A DNA stretch of 42,818 bases from a virus. The position numbers and the translations under genes are program-made. Below are positions 23,474-31,714 of the stretch, piece by piece. Each line of letters begins with the position of its first letter. Position 1 is the first letter of the stretch. A model generated the notes under the pieces. The model saw only the letters and a program-made list of their open reading frames with translations. It had not been told where the DNA came from and searched no databases. The stretch spans positions 1 to 42,818 of the IMG/VR virus record IMGVR_UViG_3300023176_001474; one strand, given 5' to 3'.

Positions 23474-23490
23474 TTCTTAAACGTCAGGTA
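23474..23490 (-). promoter_or_regulatory. Candidate phage-RNAP promoter, copy 3 (17-bp motif)
   Basis: Minus-strand TACCTGACGTTTAAGAA, 1 nt after the stop codon of the spanin gene and about 90 nt upstream of the first head gene. Well placed to drive the head and neck operon. Confidence 0.55.
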
Positions 23491-23491
23491 T

Positions 23492-23869
23492 TTATTCCTT
23501 ACCACGAATTACTCGAATCATTTGTAAGAAACCTCTCCAGATTTCATTAGGGGAGGGTAGTAACCAACCTAAGATTAATAACAACAGTACCCAAGGGGGT
23601 ATTTCATTAATGTTAATGTTTTCAACACTTTCGGTGTTTACTTTGTTTTTATCGTTAGATTGTTCTACAGTACCCTCTAGCGTTTCTACTCTTATTGTTT
23701 GATCAGTAGATTCACTAGCGCCTATTGTTTGATTATTTGTCTTTCCTAACTGAGTATTAGCAGCTACGTTAGTACCACTGCCACCACCACTAAAAAATGG
23801 TAGTCCAGAAAGTCCGCAGCTGCTTAATAAAAAACTACTTGCTAGGAGAGCCACTATAGCTTTCTTCAT
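23492..23869 (-). CDS. Unimolecular spanin candidate (lipoprotein with C-terminal TM)
   Basis: 125 aa. The N-terminus is a lipoprotein signal with lipobox LLSSC (Cys18), a polar glycine/serine/asparagine-rich periplasmic stretch follows, and near the C-terminus PPWVLLLLILGWLL (about 91-104) is a membrane segment with a basic tail (RGFLQMIRVIRGKE). A lipid anchor for the outer membrane plus an inner-membrane helix in one chain is the T1 gp11-type u-spanin design, which fuses the membranes in the last lysis step of Gram-negative hosts. Its start lies inside the end of the holin-like gene. AAGG lies 6 nt before the ATG. Confidence 0.75.
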   Translation of the reverse strand: MKKAIVALLASSFLLSSCGLSGLPFFSGGGSGTNVAANTQLGKTNNQTIGASESTDQTIRVETLEGTVEQSNDKNKVNTESVENININEIPPWVLLLLILGWLLPSPNEIWRGFLQMIRVIRGKE

Positions 23870-24092
23870 GTGTCACCTTCATTGGCGTTACTGTAGTCTT
23901 TGACTCTTTACCCATCCAGATTCCAAAACAACCTGTTAATGCTCCCATACAGACCGAAACTAGTCCACTTTGTTGAATAGTAGGGTCAGGGAGTGCCATA
24001 TACCAATGGACTGCTTGATACGTTAATACTGTAACTGCTAACATCATTAATCTTGGAATTACTTTCCAGTCATCGACTATAGTATGCGCCAT
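23835..24092 (-). CDS. Holin candidate (85 aa, two TM)
   Basis: 85 aa from MAHTIVDDWKVIPRLMM; the ATG at 24092 has GAGG 7-8 nt upstream, while the longer upstream frame runs through the end of the M15 peptidase gene. Two hydrophobic segments (about 14-33, LMMLAVTVLTYQAVHWYMAL, and 43-60, GLVSVCMGALTGCFGIWM) and a polar C-terminus fit a class II-like holin. It lies between a peptidoglycan peptidase and a spanin candidate, the usual lysis order. Confidence 0.75.
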   Translation of the reverse strand: MAHTIVDDWKVIPRLMMLAVTVLTYQAVHWYMALPDPTIQQSGLVSVCMGALTGCFGIWMGKESKTTVTPMKVTHEESYSGSPSK

Positions 24093-24102
24093 TTTGTTTA
24101 CC

Positions 24103-24555
24103 TCATAGAAGTTCAAAGTGAGGTCCGTCAATAAAAGGTCTACGTCCTTGTGAGCGTCTGAGGTCAATGTAGGCCATCATAGCATCTTCAGAAGATCCTG
24201 GATAGGAACGAATGTCTCCTTCAGACCACGCTGCGCCCCACTTGATTGCTACACCTAGTTCAGTTGCAGCAGCTTTCATAGCGTCACAAAGATCATCGTA
24301 AACATTGAGTTCCCAACAACCTTTTCCATTTACATAGGCCATGAGATCTACTGCACGACCTTCTAGATGTTTTGATTTCATTGTTTGAGACTTACCTGCA
24401 GCAACAAGTTTTTCTTGTTCTTCCACAGTACGAAGTCCGTAAACAACTCCGAAGTCTACCTTAGTTAGTTCAATAGCACGTTTTACAACTGCTACTAAAC
24501 TGGGATCAACGCCCTCTAGTTTTGCTAGAGAGCGCTGGCTTAAACTATATCCCAT
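24103..24555 (-). CDS. M15-family peptidoglycan peptidase (endolysin)
   Basis: 150 aa from the ATG at 24555 (AAGGAG 6-7 nt upstream); a longer in-frame start at 24597 would overlap the previous gene and lacks a site. It has the metal-binding pattern of M15 (VanY/L-alanyl-D-glutamate) peptidases: GLRTVEEQEKL, SKHLEGRAVDL with H63 and D70, and DGPHFEL with H146. Zinc enzymes of this type cut peptide cross-links in the cell wall, as in the T5 endolysin. No signal peptide, so it needs the holin to reach the wall. First gene of the lysis cassette. Confidence 0.9.
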   Translation of the reverse strand: MGYSLSQRSLAKLEGVDPSLVAVVKRAIELTKVDFGVVYGLRTVEEQEKLVAAGKSQTMKSKHLEGRAVDLMAYVNGKGCWELNVYDDLCDAMKAAATELGVAIKWGAAWSEGDIRSYPGSSEDAMMAYIDLRRSQGRRPFIDGPHFELL

Positions 24556-24565
24556 AATATTCTCC

Positions 24566-24766
24566 TTACTCTGGGGCTTCTGGCCAGTTTGGTTCAAGAG
24601 GATTTGTAGTGTTAGCTGGTAAATCTCTTAAAGCCTGTCTGTAGTTAGCCCATTCTTGTTTCTTTTCATCTGTTAAATTGCTGTCCCATAGCATCCGTCT
24701 ATCAGAACTTTGCAACATGTTGTTACGCAGCTTTCTAAACATATTCCAATCAAACTCTGTATACAT
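24566..24766 (-). CDS. Short tail-assembly-chaperone-like protein
   Basis: 66 aa. The RRMLWDSNLTDEKKQEWANYRQALRDLP...PNWPEAP pattern is the conserved core of the phage tail assembly chaperone domain (Phage_tail_APC type), found again at the ends of the proteins at 31115 and 39711. AAGGA precedes the ATG. It lies just after the large tail-tip gene. Likely role: assembly of tip or fibre proteins. Confidence 0.6.
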   Translation of the reverse strand: MYTEFDWNMFRKLRNNMLQSSDRRMLWDSNLTDEKKQEWANYRQALRDLPANTTNPLEPNWPEAPE

Positions 24767-24775
24767 TTTTAATCC

Positions 24776-27700
24776 TTATGTTTGAGTAAAGATTGCAGTT
24801 AAGGCACCTTGACTGCAACTAATTGCCTTTGCCCTACCGTAGCTTTCAGTAAATCCTATGCTAATTGTATAAGAAGTATTAGCACTTGCAGTAAAACCAT
24901 GGGCAAATACAAGTATATATGTATAAGCGCCGCCATCGTTCTGACCAAAACCATATTCTGTGCCTTGTTGTACATTGTTAACATATAGTCTAAAAGTATA
25001 ACTATACGAACTATCAGTAGCCGCACTTGGAAAAACTAACGCTGAATTTACTAATACAACACAATTCGAAGTTGCTGTTGGTGTAAAAGTTAGTGTGGCA
25101 CAAGTACCAGTAACTGTTGAAGTGTCTCGGCCTTTATTGCTACCATAACTATCTCCTGTCATGATGTCATACTTAGCTGTTGATAGCGTAGGAATACGGG
25201 CTGCGTTAATAGTACCTGCGTTAATTTGACTAGCAGTAATATTACCGCCATAAATATAGGTAGATACAATACTATCAGCTTCTAAACTTACTTGGGTCCA
25301 AGAAGATCCATTCCAATAGTAGTTTTTATTATTAGAAGTATTATACCAAATATCTCCTACTGCAGAAGCACTTGGTGTACTAGACTGATAGTAGCTTTTA
25401 ATTTTACCAATAGCAGTTGAATAAGCTGTATTAGCGGTACTGTTTGCAGTATTTGCAGTGCTTAATGCTGTTGAGGCATTACTTGCAGCAGTATTAGCTG
25501 TACTTTGAGCTGTAGCTGCATCACTAACAGCAGTATTAGCTGTAGATTGTGCAGTTGAAGCATCACTAACAGCAGTATTAGCTGTACTTTGAGCTGTACT
25601 TACATCAGAGTTAATATTACTTAGATCTGTTGTTAAGCCACTAACTTTACTCTGATCTAGCGTAGGAATAACCCCTGTATTAATAGTACCAGTACCTACA
25701 GAAATACTATCTGCCCTAATGTTGGTAACACTTACTTGAGTTGCATCAATAGTACCTGTAGTGATTCTATCACCATCAATTACAGTAGAAGCATCTGCCA
25801 AACGAGTATTAAGGTTAGTAAAACTAACAATACCATCGAAGTTAACACTACGTGTAGGAGTAGTACCTGTTGCATTAGTGGTTGTAGCACTTGCTGTAGC
25901 ATCAGTAAAACTAATGTCACTAAAATAATAAGTAGTTGTACTTGAAGCATCAATAGTAGGTGCTGTTAAAGACCACCCTGAAGTTAATCCACTAATTGCT
26001 AAAGTAGACCAAGTAATAGTAGCGCTTGGAGCAGAAGGTTGAGAAGTTGCACCTATATAGACCCTTACAGTTGCTAGTCTTGGAGCATCATCTCCTGTAA
26101 CACCGTCATCTCCAATAAATTTAACAAAAGTCTGTCCACTTACTGGTAAAGTAGGTTGAGAAATACTTTCATAAAAAGTTACATATTCTCGAGATCCTAC
26201 TGTAAAAGATTGGCTGCTACCCGAGGCGTCTGTTGCATAAATAGGCCAAATACCTTGCCCTGAAGTTCCGTCATCCCCAACAAATTTAATCCAAGTACCT
26301 GTAATAGTACTTACAGCAGGTGCTGTTCCTGTGTACTCATAATAAAGAACATACTCTTGATTACTATAAGTAGTGGTTTTATTCGTACCGCTTGCGTCAT
26401 CTGCGTAAACAATTAATACTCCTGCATCTTCGCCATCTTGTCCTAAAATAGCAGGAGTTGACCAATTAGCTGGTGTAGCGTTAGTAGTAGCTTGATAACC
26501 TTCTGCCTGAGAATTTGAAATCCAAACAGGCCCAACCCCTATAGGAACAGAGGTATACCAACCACTAGGTGGTGTTAAAGTGTTTGTTGAAAAATTATAA
26601 CTACCCCCGCTTGGTGCGGAAGGTGTTGATAAAGATCTCTGATAAACACTTAGTTCCCTTACTAACGTTGCAGTTCTTGGTATAAAATTTAAAGTAATAC
26701 CACTAGAACTTCTTACAGGGAGTGTAGGTTGTTCATCAGGCTTATAATCAATTACTGCAAAGTATGGATACGTAGTTTCACTTAGAGTATCATCATAAGA
26801 CTGAGTATTAGTATCTTGATTTGAAGTTGTACCGTAAATATAGTCTTGTGTCTTTGGCCCTGTGTAAGTTACATTATAAGGGCCAATTACTACTCTATCA
26901 GAAACTTGTCCGTTAGGGGCGACTGTTCGTACTCCCCAATGATAAGTGTCTTGTTCTAAGGCAATAACATCGAAACTTGTACCTGTAGTAGTCCCTAAAT
27001 CAAACCAAGTACTCTGGTTATCGTTTGAGGCTTGTACAATATAATAAAGCACATCACTATCAGCTGCAGTCCAGGAAAGATTACCTGATGCTACGCCATT
27101 ATAAAGTGCTGTTGTTGACCATGTTAAGTTAGTAACTAAATCAGGGTCAAAACTAGTTGGATTAGTTACAGTAACTCCAGGATTGTCATTGTCTGCAACG
27201 TTCCAAGCATAGCTGTTAATATCAATATAAAACGCATCAATTCTAATACTAAGATCTTCAGCAATCTCTGTCGAGTTAACTCTATAAACAGCATTAATGT
27301 CTGATAGAGGTAGTTCCACCTTAATAAAATCTCCAGGCTCTAAACCAATAGCGTCTTTAGTAGCTATTAGACTTATATTATGAGCAGTTCTAGATTGTCT
27401 TCCAATCTGTTCTGCATGAGCCAGAGCATGATAAGGGTCTGTAACGCCTTCTAAACGAATGTCAGTAGACATTGGTTGATTGTTGTCTTCACTTAACAAG
27501 GAAGCATAAAGGCTACGTCCAGCTGCTGTTTCTTGGTTAGGCCAAGTTTTACTGTCTTCTTTAAAGTTTTCGTGCTCATTAAGAAAAGTAACAGTCACAG
27601 AGTTGAAACGCTCTGAGGCCGAACTCCATTGAAGATCAACACTGTCTCTAATAACATTATCGTTATTTAAGGTCTTAACTGTAAGAGCTTCTAAGGCAGT

Positions 27701-28840
27701 TTGATTAGAAGGATACTCTAGTTGTAATTTATATTTTCCATCAGAAGTCCAAGTTAAAACAGCCAAGGGCATAGTATTAAGGATAGATTCGATATTGTCA
27801 CGAACAGTAGCTTCAGAATCTAAAGAAATATTACATTCATATAGAGGGATATTACGAGTACCTAAAGTTGCACTAGAATAACTTCCGTTAGGGTTTTCTT
27901 CTGTGCCTGTTTGTGTAAAGGTATAGAAGTTTCCAGTATCTAACGCTTTATAATAAGTATCTTCGTTAGTATCATCGCTAGTTACATCAGGGAAATCACT
28001 AAAAGTATTATAAGCTTCAATAGGATATTCCCCATTAACGGTTCCTGCAACTGTAACACCTGTCATCTTTGTAGTATTACAGATAGTACCTGCATTATAA
28101 AAAGATTCTAAGTCTACTTCAGAAACATCAATATTACGACCATGATCTCCTAATAAATAATCAAGTAAGCACCATGCAGGGTTATTTGAATAAATATAAC
28201 CTCCAAGGCTATAAGTTCCACTGCTTTCTATAACTGGGCGTACCTTACGACCCTTTACAAAAAATGTAAGATTAGGAATACCATTATAGTTGTAGTCGTC
28301 ACGATTTAAATGAAAAGCACAAGTTGCGTGAGCTAGTCCTGTAAACTTATGATTATCACCAATACTGTTTGCATTACCTAAGGGGGAAGTTGCTGTTAAC
28401 TGATCGTTATAAGTATGTACGACATGTCTATGCTTTTTATCTCTATTGTAAACACTATCATCAACAGTAAACCCTTGAACACCTTCAATACCGCCTTGAC
28501 AAATTGCTCCATCCATAAAGAGAGTACTATTTTTTCCAGTACTTCTATTTTGGTTTAAAAAAGTATTTTTTGAAAACCATTCAGTTCCACTTGATCCAGG
28601 TGCTGCGTAGGTAAAAGAGTTACTTGTTTTATGATTAGCCTCTATAAGTCCTAAAGCTTGTTTACCATAAACAATAGGTATATGAGTAGCTTCGCCCCGT
28701 TTATTAATAGCAAAGCCTTTACGTTTATCTGCTTCTCTCTTAAGTTTATTATATTGTTGAATTTGATAAGCAGTAGATACTGCAAAGGTAAACCATTGAA
28801 GGGCAGTTTTGCCTAAATAAGTAATTGGTTCTACTGGCAT
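24776..28840 (-). CDS. Central tail-tip/host-specificity protein (J-like)
   Basis: 1354 aa from the ATG at 28840 (GGGGGAAAG upstream, TAATG overlap with the previous stop); a GTG five codons earlier is less likely. The N-terminal third (HIPIVYGKQALG, GGIEGVQGFTVDD, NPAWCLLDYLLGDHGRNID) follows the tail-tip hub pattern of lambda gpJ-like proteins. About 565-660 is a fibronectin III domain (LTWSTTALYNG...YHWGVRTVAPNG). Later come DGED/GDDG-type loops (three copies) and a tandem helical repeat rich in STANTAxSDA (about 1135-1200), then a globular end. It closes the tail and contacts the host receptor. Confidence 0.88.
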   Translation of the reverse strand: MPVEPITYLGKTALQWFTFAVSTAYQIQQYNKLKREADKRKGFAINKRGEATHIPIVYGKQALGLIEANHKTSNSFTYAAPGSSGTEWFSKNTFLNQNRSTGKNSTLFMDGAICQGGIEGVQGFTVDDSVYNRDKKHRHVVHTYNDQLTATSPLGNANSIGDNHKFTGLAHATCAFHLNRDDYNYNGIPNLTFFVKGRKVRPVIESSGTYSLGGYIYSNNPAWCLLDYLLGDHGRNIDVSEVDLESFYNAGTICNTTKMTGVTVAGTVNGEYPIEAYNTFSDFPDVTSDDTNEDTYYKALDTGNFYTFTQTGTEENPNGSYSSATLGTRNIPLYECNISLDSEATVRDNIESILNTMPLAVLTWTSDGKYKLQLEYPSNQTALEALTVKTLNNDNVIRDSVDLQWSSASERFNSVTVTFLNEHENFKEDSKTWPNQETAAGRSLYASLLSEDNNQPMSTDIRLEGVTDPYHALAHAEQIGRQSRTAHNISLIATKDAIGLEPGDFIKVELPLSDINAVYRVNSTEIAEDLSIRIDAFYIDINSYAWNVADNDNPGVTVTNPTSFDPDLVTNLTWSTTALYNGVASGNLSWTAADSDVLYYIVQASNDNQSTWFDLGTTTGTSFDVIALEQDTYHWGVRTVAPNGQVSDRVVIGPYNVTYTGPKTQDYIYGTTSNQDTNTQSYDDTLSETTYPYFAVIDYKPDEQPTLPVRSSSGITLNFIPRTATLVRELSVYQRSLSTPSAPSGGSYNFSTNTLTPPSGWYTSVPIGVGPVWISNSQAEGYQATTNATPANWSTPAILGQDGEDAGVLIVYADDASGTNKTTTYSNQEYVLYYEYTGTAPAVSTITGTWIKFVGDDGTSGQGIWPIYATDASGSSQSFTVGSREYVTFYESISQPTLPVSGQTFVKFIGDDGVTGDDAPRLATVRVYIGATSQPSAPSATITWSTLAISGLTSGWSLTAPTIDASSTTTYYFSDISFTDATASATTTNATGTTPTRSVNFDGIVSFTNLNTRLADASTVIDGDRITTGTIDATQVSVTNIRADSISVGTGTINTGVIPTLDQSKVSGLTTDLSNINSDVSTAQSTANTAVSDASTAQSTANTAVSDAATAQSTANTAASNASTALSTANTANSTANTAYSTAIGKIKSYYQSSTPSASAVGDIWYNTSNNKNYYWNGSSWTQVSLEADSIVSTYIYGGNITASQINAGTINAARIPTLSTAKYDIMTGDSYGSNKGRDTSTVTGTCATLTFTPTATSNCVVLVNSALVFPSAATDSSYSYTFRLYVNNVQQGTEYGFGQNDGGAYTYILVFAHGFTASANTSYTISIGFTESYGRAKAISCSQGALTAIFTQT

Positions 28841-29403
28841 TAGACTTTCCCCCACTTAAGTTTGATTACAGATTCACCGTAAATGTTCGAGAAGCTTTCA
28901 TCATCTTCATCTTTTTGTTTAATACCATTTTTAGAACCAATAAAAGGAATAACCATATCAAGGTCAGACATAGGAGAAGTTCCTTCAAACGTAACTAACT
29001 TATTATCAAAGTTATTACTAATGGCAGGACTATCAACATAACCTTTATAAACTAAAAGAACATCGTTAGTTGTAAGAACAGGATCACCATTAGAGTCAAA
29101 AAATCCAACTCTAACTGTCATATCTTTTCCAACAACATTCTGATCAATTTCACTTTTAAAAGTATCATTGTCATCTTCAACAACAACTACTCGATAAGAT
29201 TCACGGTCTACTACCGAAGAGAACTTTGGTGAGTCTACTTCAAGAATAGCACCATTAGCTGTATAGTTGTTTCCATCAAAAGTTACATCATAAGGTAAAG
29301 AAGATAAACGGTAAGTAGTAGAAAATTCTAAATCAATTAAAAAGAAAAAGTCAACAGTATCTTGACTAATTAAGTTTTGTACTGTACTGCTAAAAGTTCT
29401 CAT
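28840..29403 (-). CDS. Minor tail / distal hub protein
   Basis: 187 aa. Opening MRTFSSTVQNLISQDTVDFF, then FLIDLEFSTTYRLSSLPYDVTFDGNNYTANG and LEVDSPKFSSVVDRESYRV. This pattern (a short N-terminal helix, then beta-rich hub domain) resembles DUF2163/DUF1833-type proteins at the tail tip. TAATG overlaps on both sides tie it to the J-like gene and its upstream neighbour. Exact family uncertain. Confidence 0.6.
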   Translation of the reverse strand: MRTFSSTVQNLISQDTVDFFFLIDLEFSTTYRLSSLPYDVTFDGNNYTANGAILEVDSPKFSSVVDRESYRVVVVEDDNDTFKSEIDQNVVGKDMTVRVGFFDSNGDPVLTTNDVLLVYKGYVDSPAISNNFDNKLVTFEGTSPMSDLDMVIPFIGSKNGIKQKDEDDESFSNIYGESVIKLKWGKV

Positions 29404-29894
29404 TACAACGCCTCTATAATATTAATAGTTCCAGGATCGGCTAAAATGCCATCACTGAAAGTTATACCTCTTAAATCACTAATATCTCGATAATATCTAA
29501 TTGTTGCATTGGCAACTGTTGAATAAGTTAGACCACTAGGTGGTGTTGGGTAAAGGTTAGAGTCAACTACACTAGAAGCGTCTGACTTAATCATATAGAC
29601 TTTGTTATTGCTGCCTGTTACAAAAGCACCTTTTGGATAGTTTACAGTACTTAAACGATCGTTAACCTCTTTTAACTGAGGCATAGTCATAGTTTGTACT
29701 GTATCAAAGTCTACAATGGTTAAAAGAGCATCTGCAGGAGTAGTTGTTACAATATTAAAAGATAGTTCCCAACGTTGAGCACCTTGTGATGATCTTTGCT
29801 TTTTAAGTGAAATTGTATCTGCATCAAACATAGGTTCATTTGACGCAATAGAAAGTGGGGCTACAATTTCATAACCCTCAAAATAATATTTCAT
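29403..29894 (-). CDS. Minor tail protein
   Basis: 163 aa starting MKYYFEGYEIVAPLSIASNEPMF. Contains QRSSQGAQRWELSFNIVTT, TMPQLKEVNDRLSTVNYPKG and a Pro/Tyr-rich stretch. The first part looks like a beta-sandwich seen in small tail-tip proteins. AAGGAG precedes the ATG. It sits between the NlpC-like gene and the hub gene. Function inferred from position only. Confidence 0.55.
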   Translation of the reverse strand: MKYYFEGYEIVAPLSIASNEPMFDADTISLKKQRSSQGAQRWELSFNIVTTTPADALLTIVDFDTVQTMTMPQLKEVNDRLSTVNYPKGAFVTGSNNKVYMIKSDASSVVDSNLYPTPPSGLTYSTVANATIRYYRDISDLRGITFSDGILADPGTINIIEAL

Positions 29895-29896
29895 AA

Positions 29897-30340
29897 TTAA
29901 CTCCTTAATGGTCTGGCTAAAAGACTCAATCGTCTATCTAAAAACATATAACGAGAGCCTTGTTTTATTCCTGAATTATCTTCATCAGTTGTGACCCAGT
30001 GACCATTCTCTGCTATAACTGCAGAGCCATCCATGTAACCAATATCACCATATTGGGGTCTTAAGTCAGGACGTATTTCATAATTACAATACTCAGCAAA
30101 AGTTTTAAGAGTAAATCCTTTATTACGTAAGGCTAGTAAATATTCCCTCGGATTATTATATTCTACTTTAATATCTTCTGCTTTTGATTTGTTACCTTTT
30201 AGTGCTTTATCATATTCGATAAGAAAACAAAAACAGTCATTGTATCCCCATGTAAACTTATCTATACTACTTGTTCTTTCATTAATAATTCTTTTTGCTC
30301 TTTCTAAAGCATTACTTATTTCTTCTTTACTATAATACAT
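29897..30340 (-). CDS. NlpC/P60-like tail tip protein (DUF6950-like)
   Basis: 147 aa from the ATG at 30340 (AAAGGTAG upstream); a GTG seven codons earlier is weaker. FTWGYNDCFCFLIEYDKALKG has the WG.NDC layout with a possible catalytic Cys, followed by PQYGDIGYMDG and ENGHWVTT with a His. That order (Cys, then His in a D..GYM..GH region) fits NlpC/P60-like folds of tail proteins such as lambda gpK, which can cut peptidoglycan during entry. Active-site completeness is not certain. Confidence 0.6.
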   Translation of the reverse strand: MYYSKEEISNALERAKRIINERTSSIDKFTWGYNDCFCFLIEYDKALKGNKSKAEDIKVEYNNPREYLLALRNKGFTLKTFAEYCNYEIRPDLRPQYGDIGYMDGSAVIAENGHWVTTDEDNSGIKQGSRYMFLDRRLSLLARPLRS

Positions 30341-30360
30341 AAATACTACCTTTAATAACA

Positions 30361-30404
30361 CTAGGGGACAGCCCTTCTTAAACGTCAGGTATTCTATCCC
30401 CTAG
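30361..30404 (-). other. Hairpin enclosing promoter-like motif copy 4
   Basis: On the minus strand CTAGGGGATAG (30404-30394) pairs with CTGTCCCCTAG (30371-30361): 11 bp with a single U-G pair that is only possible in minus-strand RNA. The 22-nt loop holds the 17-bp motif (30375-30391). It fills the 70-bp gap after the PhoH gene. No T run follows directly, so a simple terminator is unlikely. Confidence 0.6.
30375..30391 (-). promoter_or_regulatory. Candidate phage-RNAP promoter, copy 4 (17-bp motif)
   Basis: Minus-strand TACCTGACGTTTAAGAA followed by GGG, the preferred start for T7-class polymerases. It is 20 nt after the PhoH stop and about 35 nt upstream of the NlpC-like start, and would drive the tail-tip genes. 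Confidence 0.55.
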
Positions 30405-30410
30405 AAAGTA

Positions 30411-31094
30411 TTAAACTTTTTCTGCTATAAACATTCTTACTAGATCTGCCACAATGTCGCTTCGTACAATGTCATCAACACTGAACTCTACAACAGGTAG
30501 TGACATACCTGCTTTCTTGACTAACTTACAAAACTTAGTTAAGTCTTCTCCGTTTTTTACATCAGATTGAGCAGGATCCCCCATTAAGATTAGTTTAGAG
30601 TTCTCACCTAAACGTGTACTAATAGCCTTTAATTCATCCATACAGAGGTTTTGAGCCTCATCTACTAGTACGAGAGCGTCCTCGTAAGAACGCCCTCTAA
30701 TAGTCTCAATAGGTTGTATCTCAATCTCGCCTTTATTTAACATATACTGGTATTTGCTTTTGCCTAAGGCCTGTTCTAAAACCTCAAGCATAGGCATTAA
30801 CCACGGTGTCATTTTATCCTGTATAGTTCCTGGGAAATGCCCAAGAGTTTTACCTGTAGGTACGTTTGCTCGAGTAAGTACAATTTTATCATACTTACCT
30901 TGTTTGTATAACTGAGCAACTGTTCCCGCACTACAATAAGTCTTACCTGTACCAGCACATCCAATTGTTACTACAATAGGGTACATCTTGATACTTCGAA
31001 TAAGTTTATCTTGTTTATCGTTTTTAGGTATCACATGGAAACCTAACTGATGAACATTATTTTTAGTAGCGTAGCGAGATTTTCTTTTTGACAT
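30411..31094 (-). CDS. phoH: PhoH-like ATPase
   Basis: 227 aa. PhoH domain (PF02562 type): GCAGTGKT Walker A (45-52), LTRANVPTGKTLGHFPGTIQDKM, ETIRGRSYEDALVLVDEAQN with the Walker B, and KLILMGDPAQSD. PhoH proteins are ATPases, linked in host bacteria to phosphate stress and RNA metabolism, and are carried by many marine phages; the phage role is not settled. It lies in the tail operon between adhesion genes and the tail-tip genes, not with replication genes. AAAGGA precedes the ATG. Confidence 0.93.
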   Translation of the reverse strand: MSKRKSRYATKNNVHQLGFHVIPKNDKQDKLIRSIKMYPIVVTIGCAGTGKTYCSAGTVAQLYKQGKYDKIVLTRANVPTGKTLGHFPGTIQDKMTPWLMPMLEVLEQALGKSKYQYMLNKGEIEIQPIETIRGRSYEDALVLVDEAQNLCMDELKAISTRLGENSKLILMGDPAQSDVKNGEDLTKFCKLVKKAGMSLPVVEFSVDDIVRSDIVADLVRMFIAEKV

Positions 31095-31114
31095 GTAAGT
31101 CCTTTATGTTTACA

Positions 31115-31714
31115 TTAAGGTTTTGTTGGCCAATCTTCTTCTAATAATTCTGGCCAATTCTCATGATTTGTTAAATTACGCAAAGAAGTTCTATACGTTG
31201 CCCATGTAGCCTTATCGTCATCGGACAATGGGCTGTCTGCCGCCTGTGTCCAATCGCTTTCCATAAGCAATGTATTACGCTGATTACGGACGATATCTGA
31301 TTTTACAGATACCGATTCAGGGTATTTTGCTTCAAGAGGAACTCCCTCTTCATCTATTGAAAAGTAATCATTAGATAATTGTTTTAAGATAGATAAATTT
31401 CCTATTACAAAGGCTTCTACCATATCATTATCAATAAATCTAATAACTGGTTCCGTTCCACTTAAAAAATTGTAATTAGGGAGTTTAATTTGTTTAGTCG
31501 GAACAAAGCTAGCCAGACCTACTGTTGGACCGTCTGTTGGTTCTAATACTATATCAAGGACATCTGGGATTGTAGGTTCTTCCTCAGGCTCTAAGTTCTG
31601 ATCAGGATTATCTCCGAGTGCTCCTGAGATCCCGTCAAAGTTATCTGGGGCTGTAGAACCAAAGACCAAAACTGATGAGAGATCATCATTAATAGTCAAT
31701 TGATAAGTAATCAT
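31115..31714 (-). CDS. Tail protein with C-terminal assembly-chaperone domain
   Basis: 199 aa from the ATG at 31714 (AGGAG 9 nt upstream, TAATG overlap); the longer frame starting at 31744 lies inside the neighbour. The first half is acidic and proline-rich (EPEEEPTIPDVLDIVLEPTDGP). The C-terminus MESDWTQAADSPLSDDDKAT...WPELLEEDWPTKP is the tail assembly chaperone domain also present at 24566 and 39711, nearly identical at its end to the latter. Likely escorts fibre or tip proteins. Confidence 0.65.
   Translation of the reverse strand: MITYQLTINDDLSSVLVFGSTAPDNFDGISGALGDNPDQNLEPEEEPTIPDVLDIVLEPTDGPTVGLASFVPTKQIKLPNYNFLSGTEPVIRFIDNDMVEAFVIGNLSILKQLSNDYFSIDEEGVPLEAKYPESVSVKSDIVRNQRNTLLMESDWTQAADSPLSDDDKATWATYRTSLRNLTNHENWPELLEEDWPTKP

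Noticed and set aside
25440-25610. Tandem short repeats that could look like a CRISPR-like or satellite array
   Set aside because: They lie in frame in the J-like protein and code a helical STANTA.SDA repeat. There are no spacers or cas genes.
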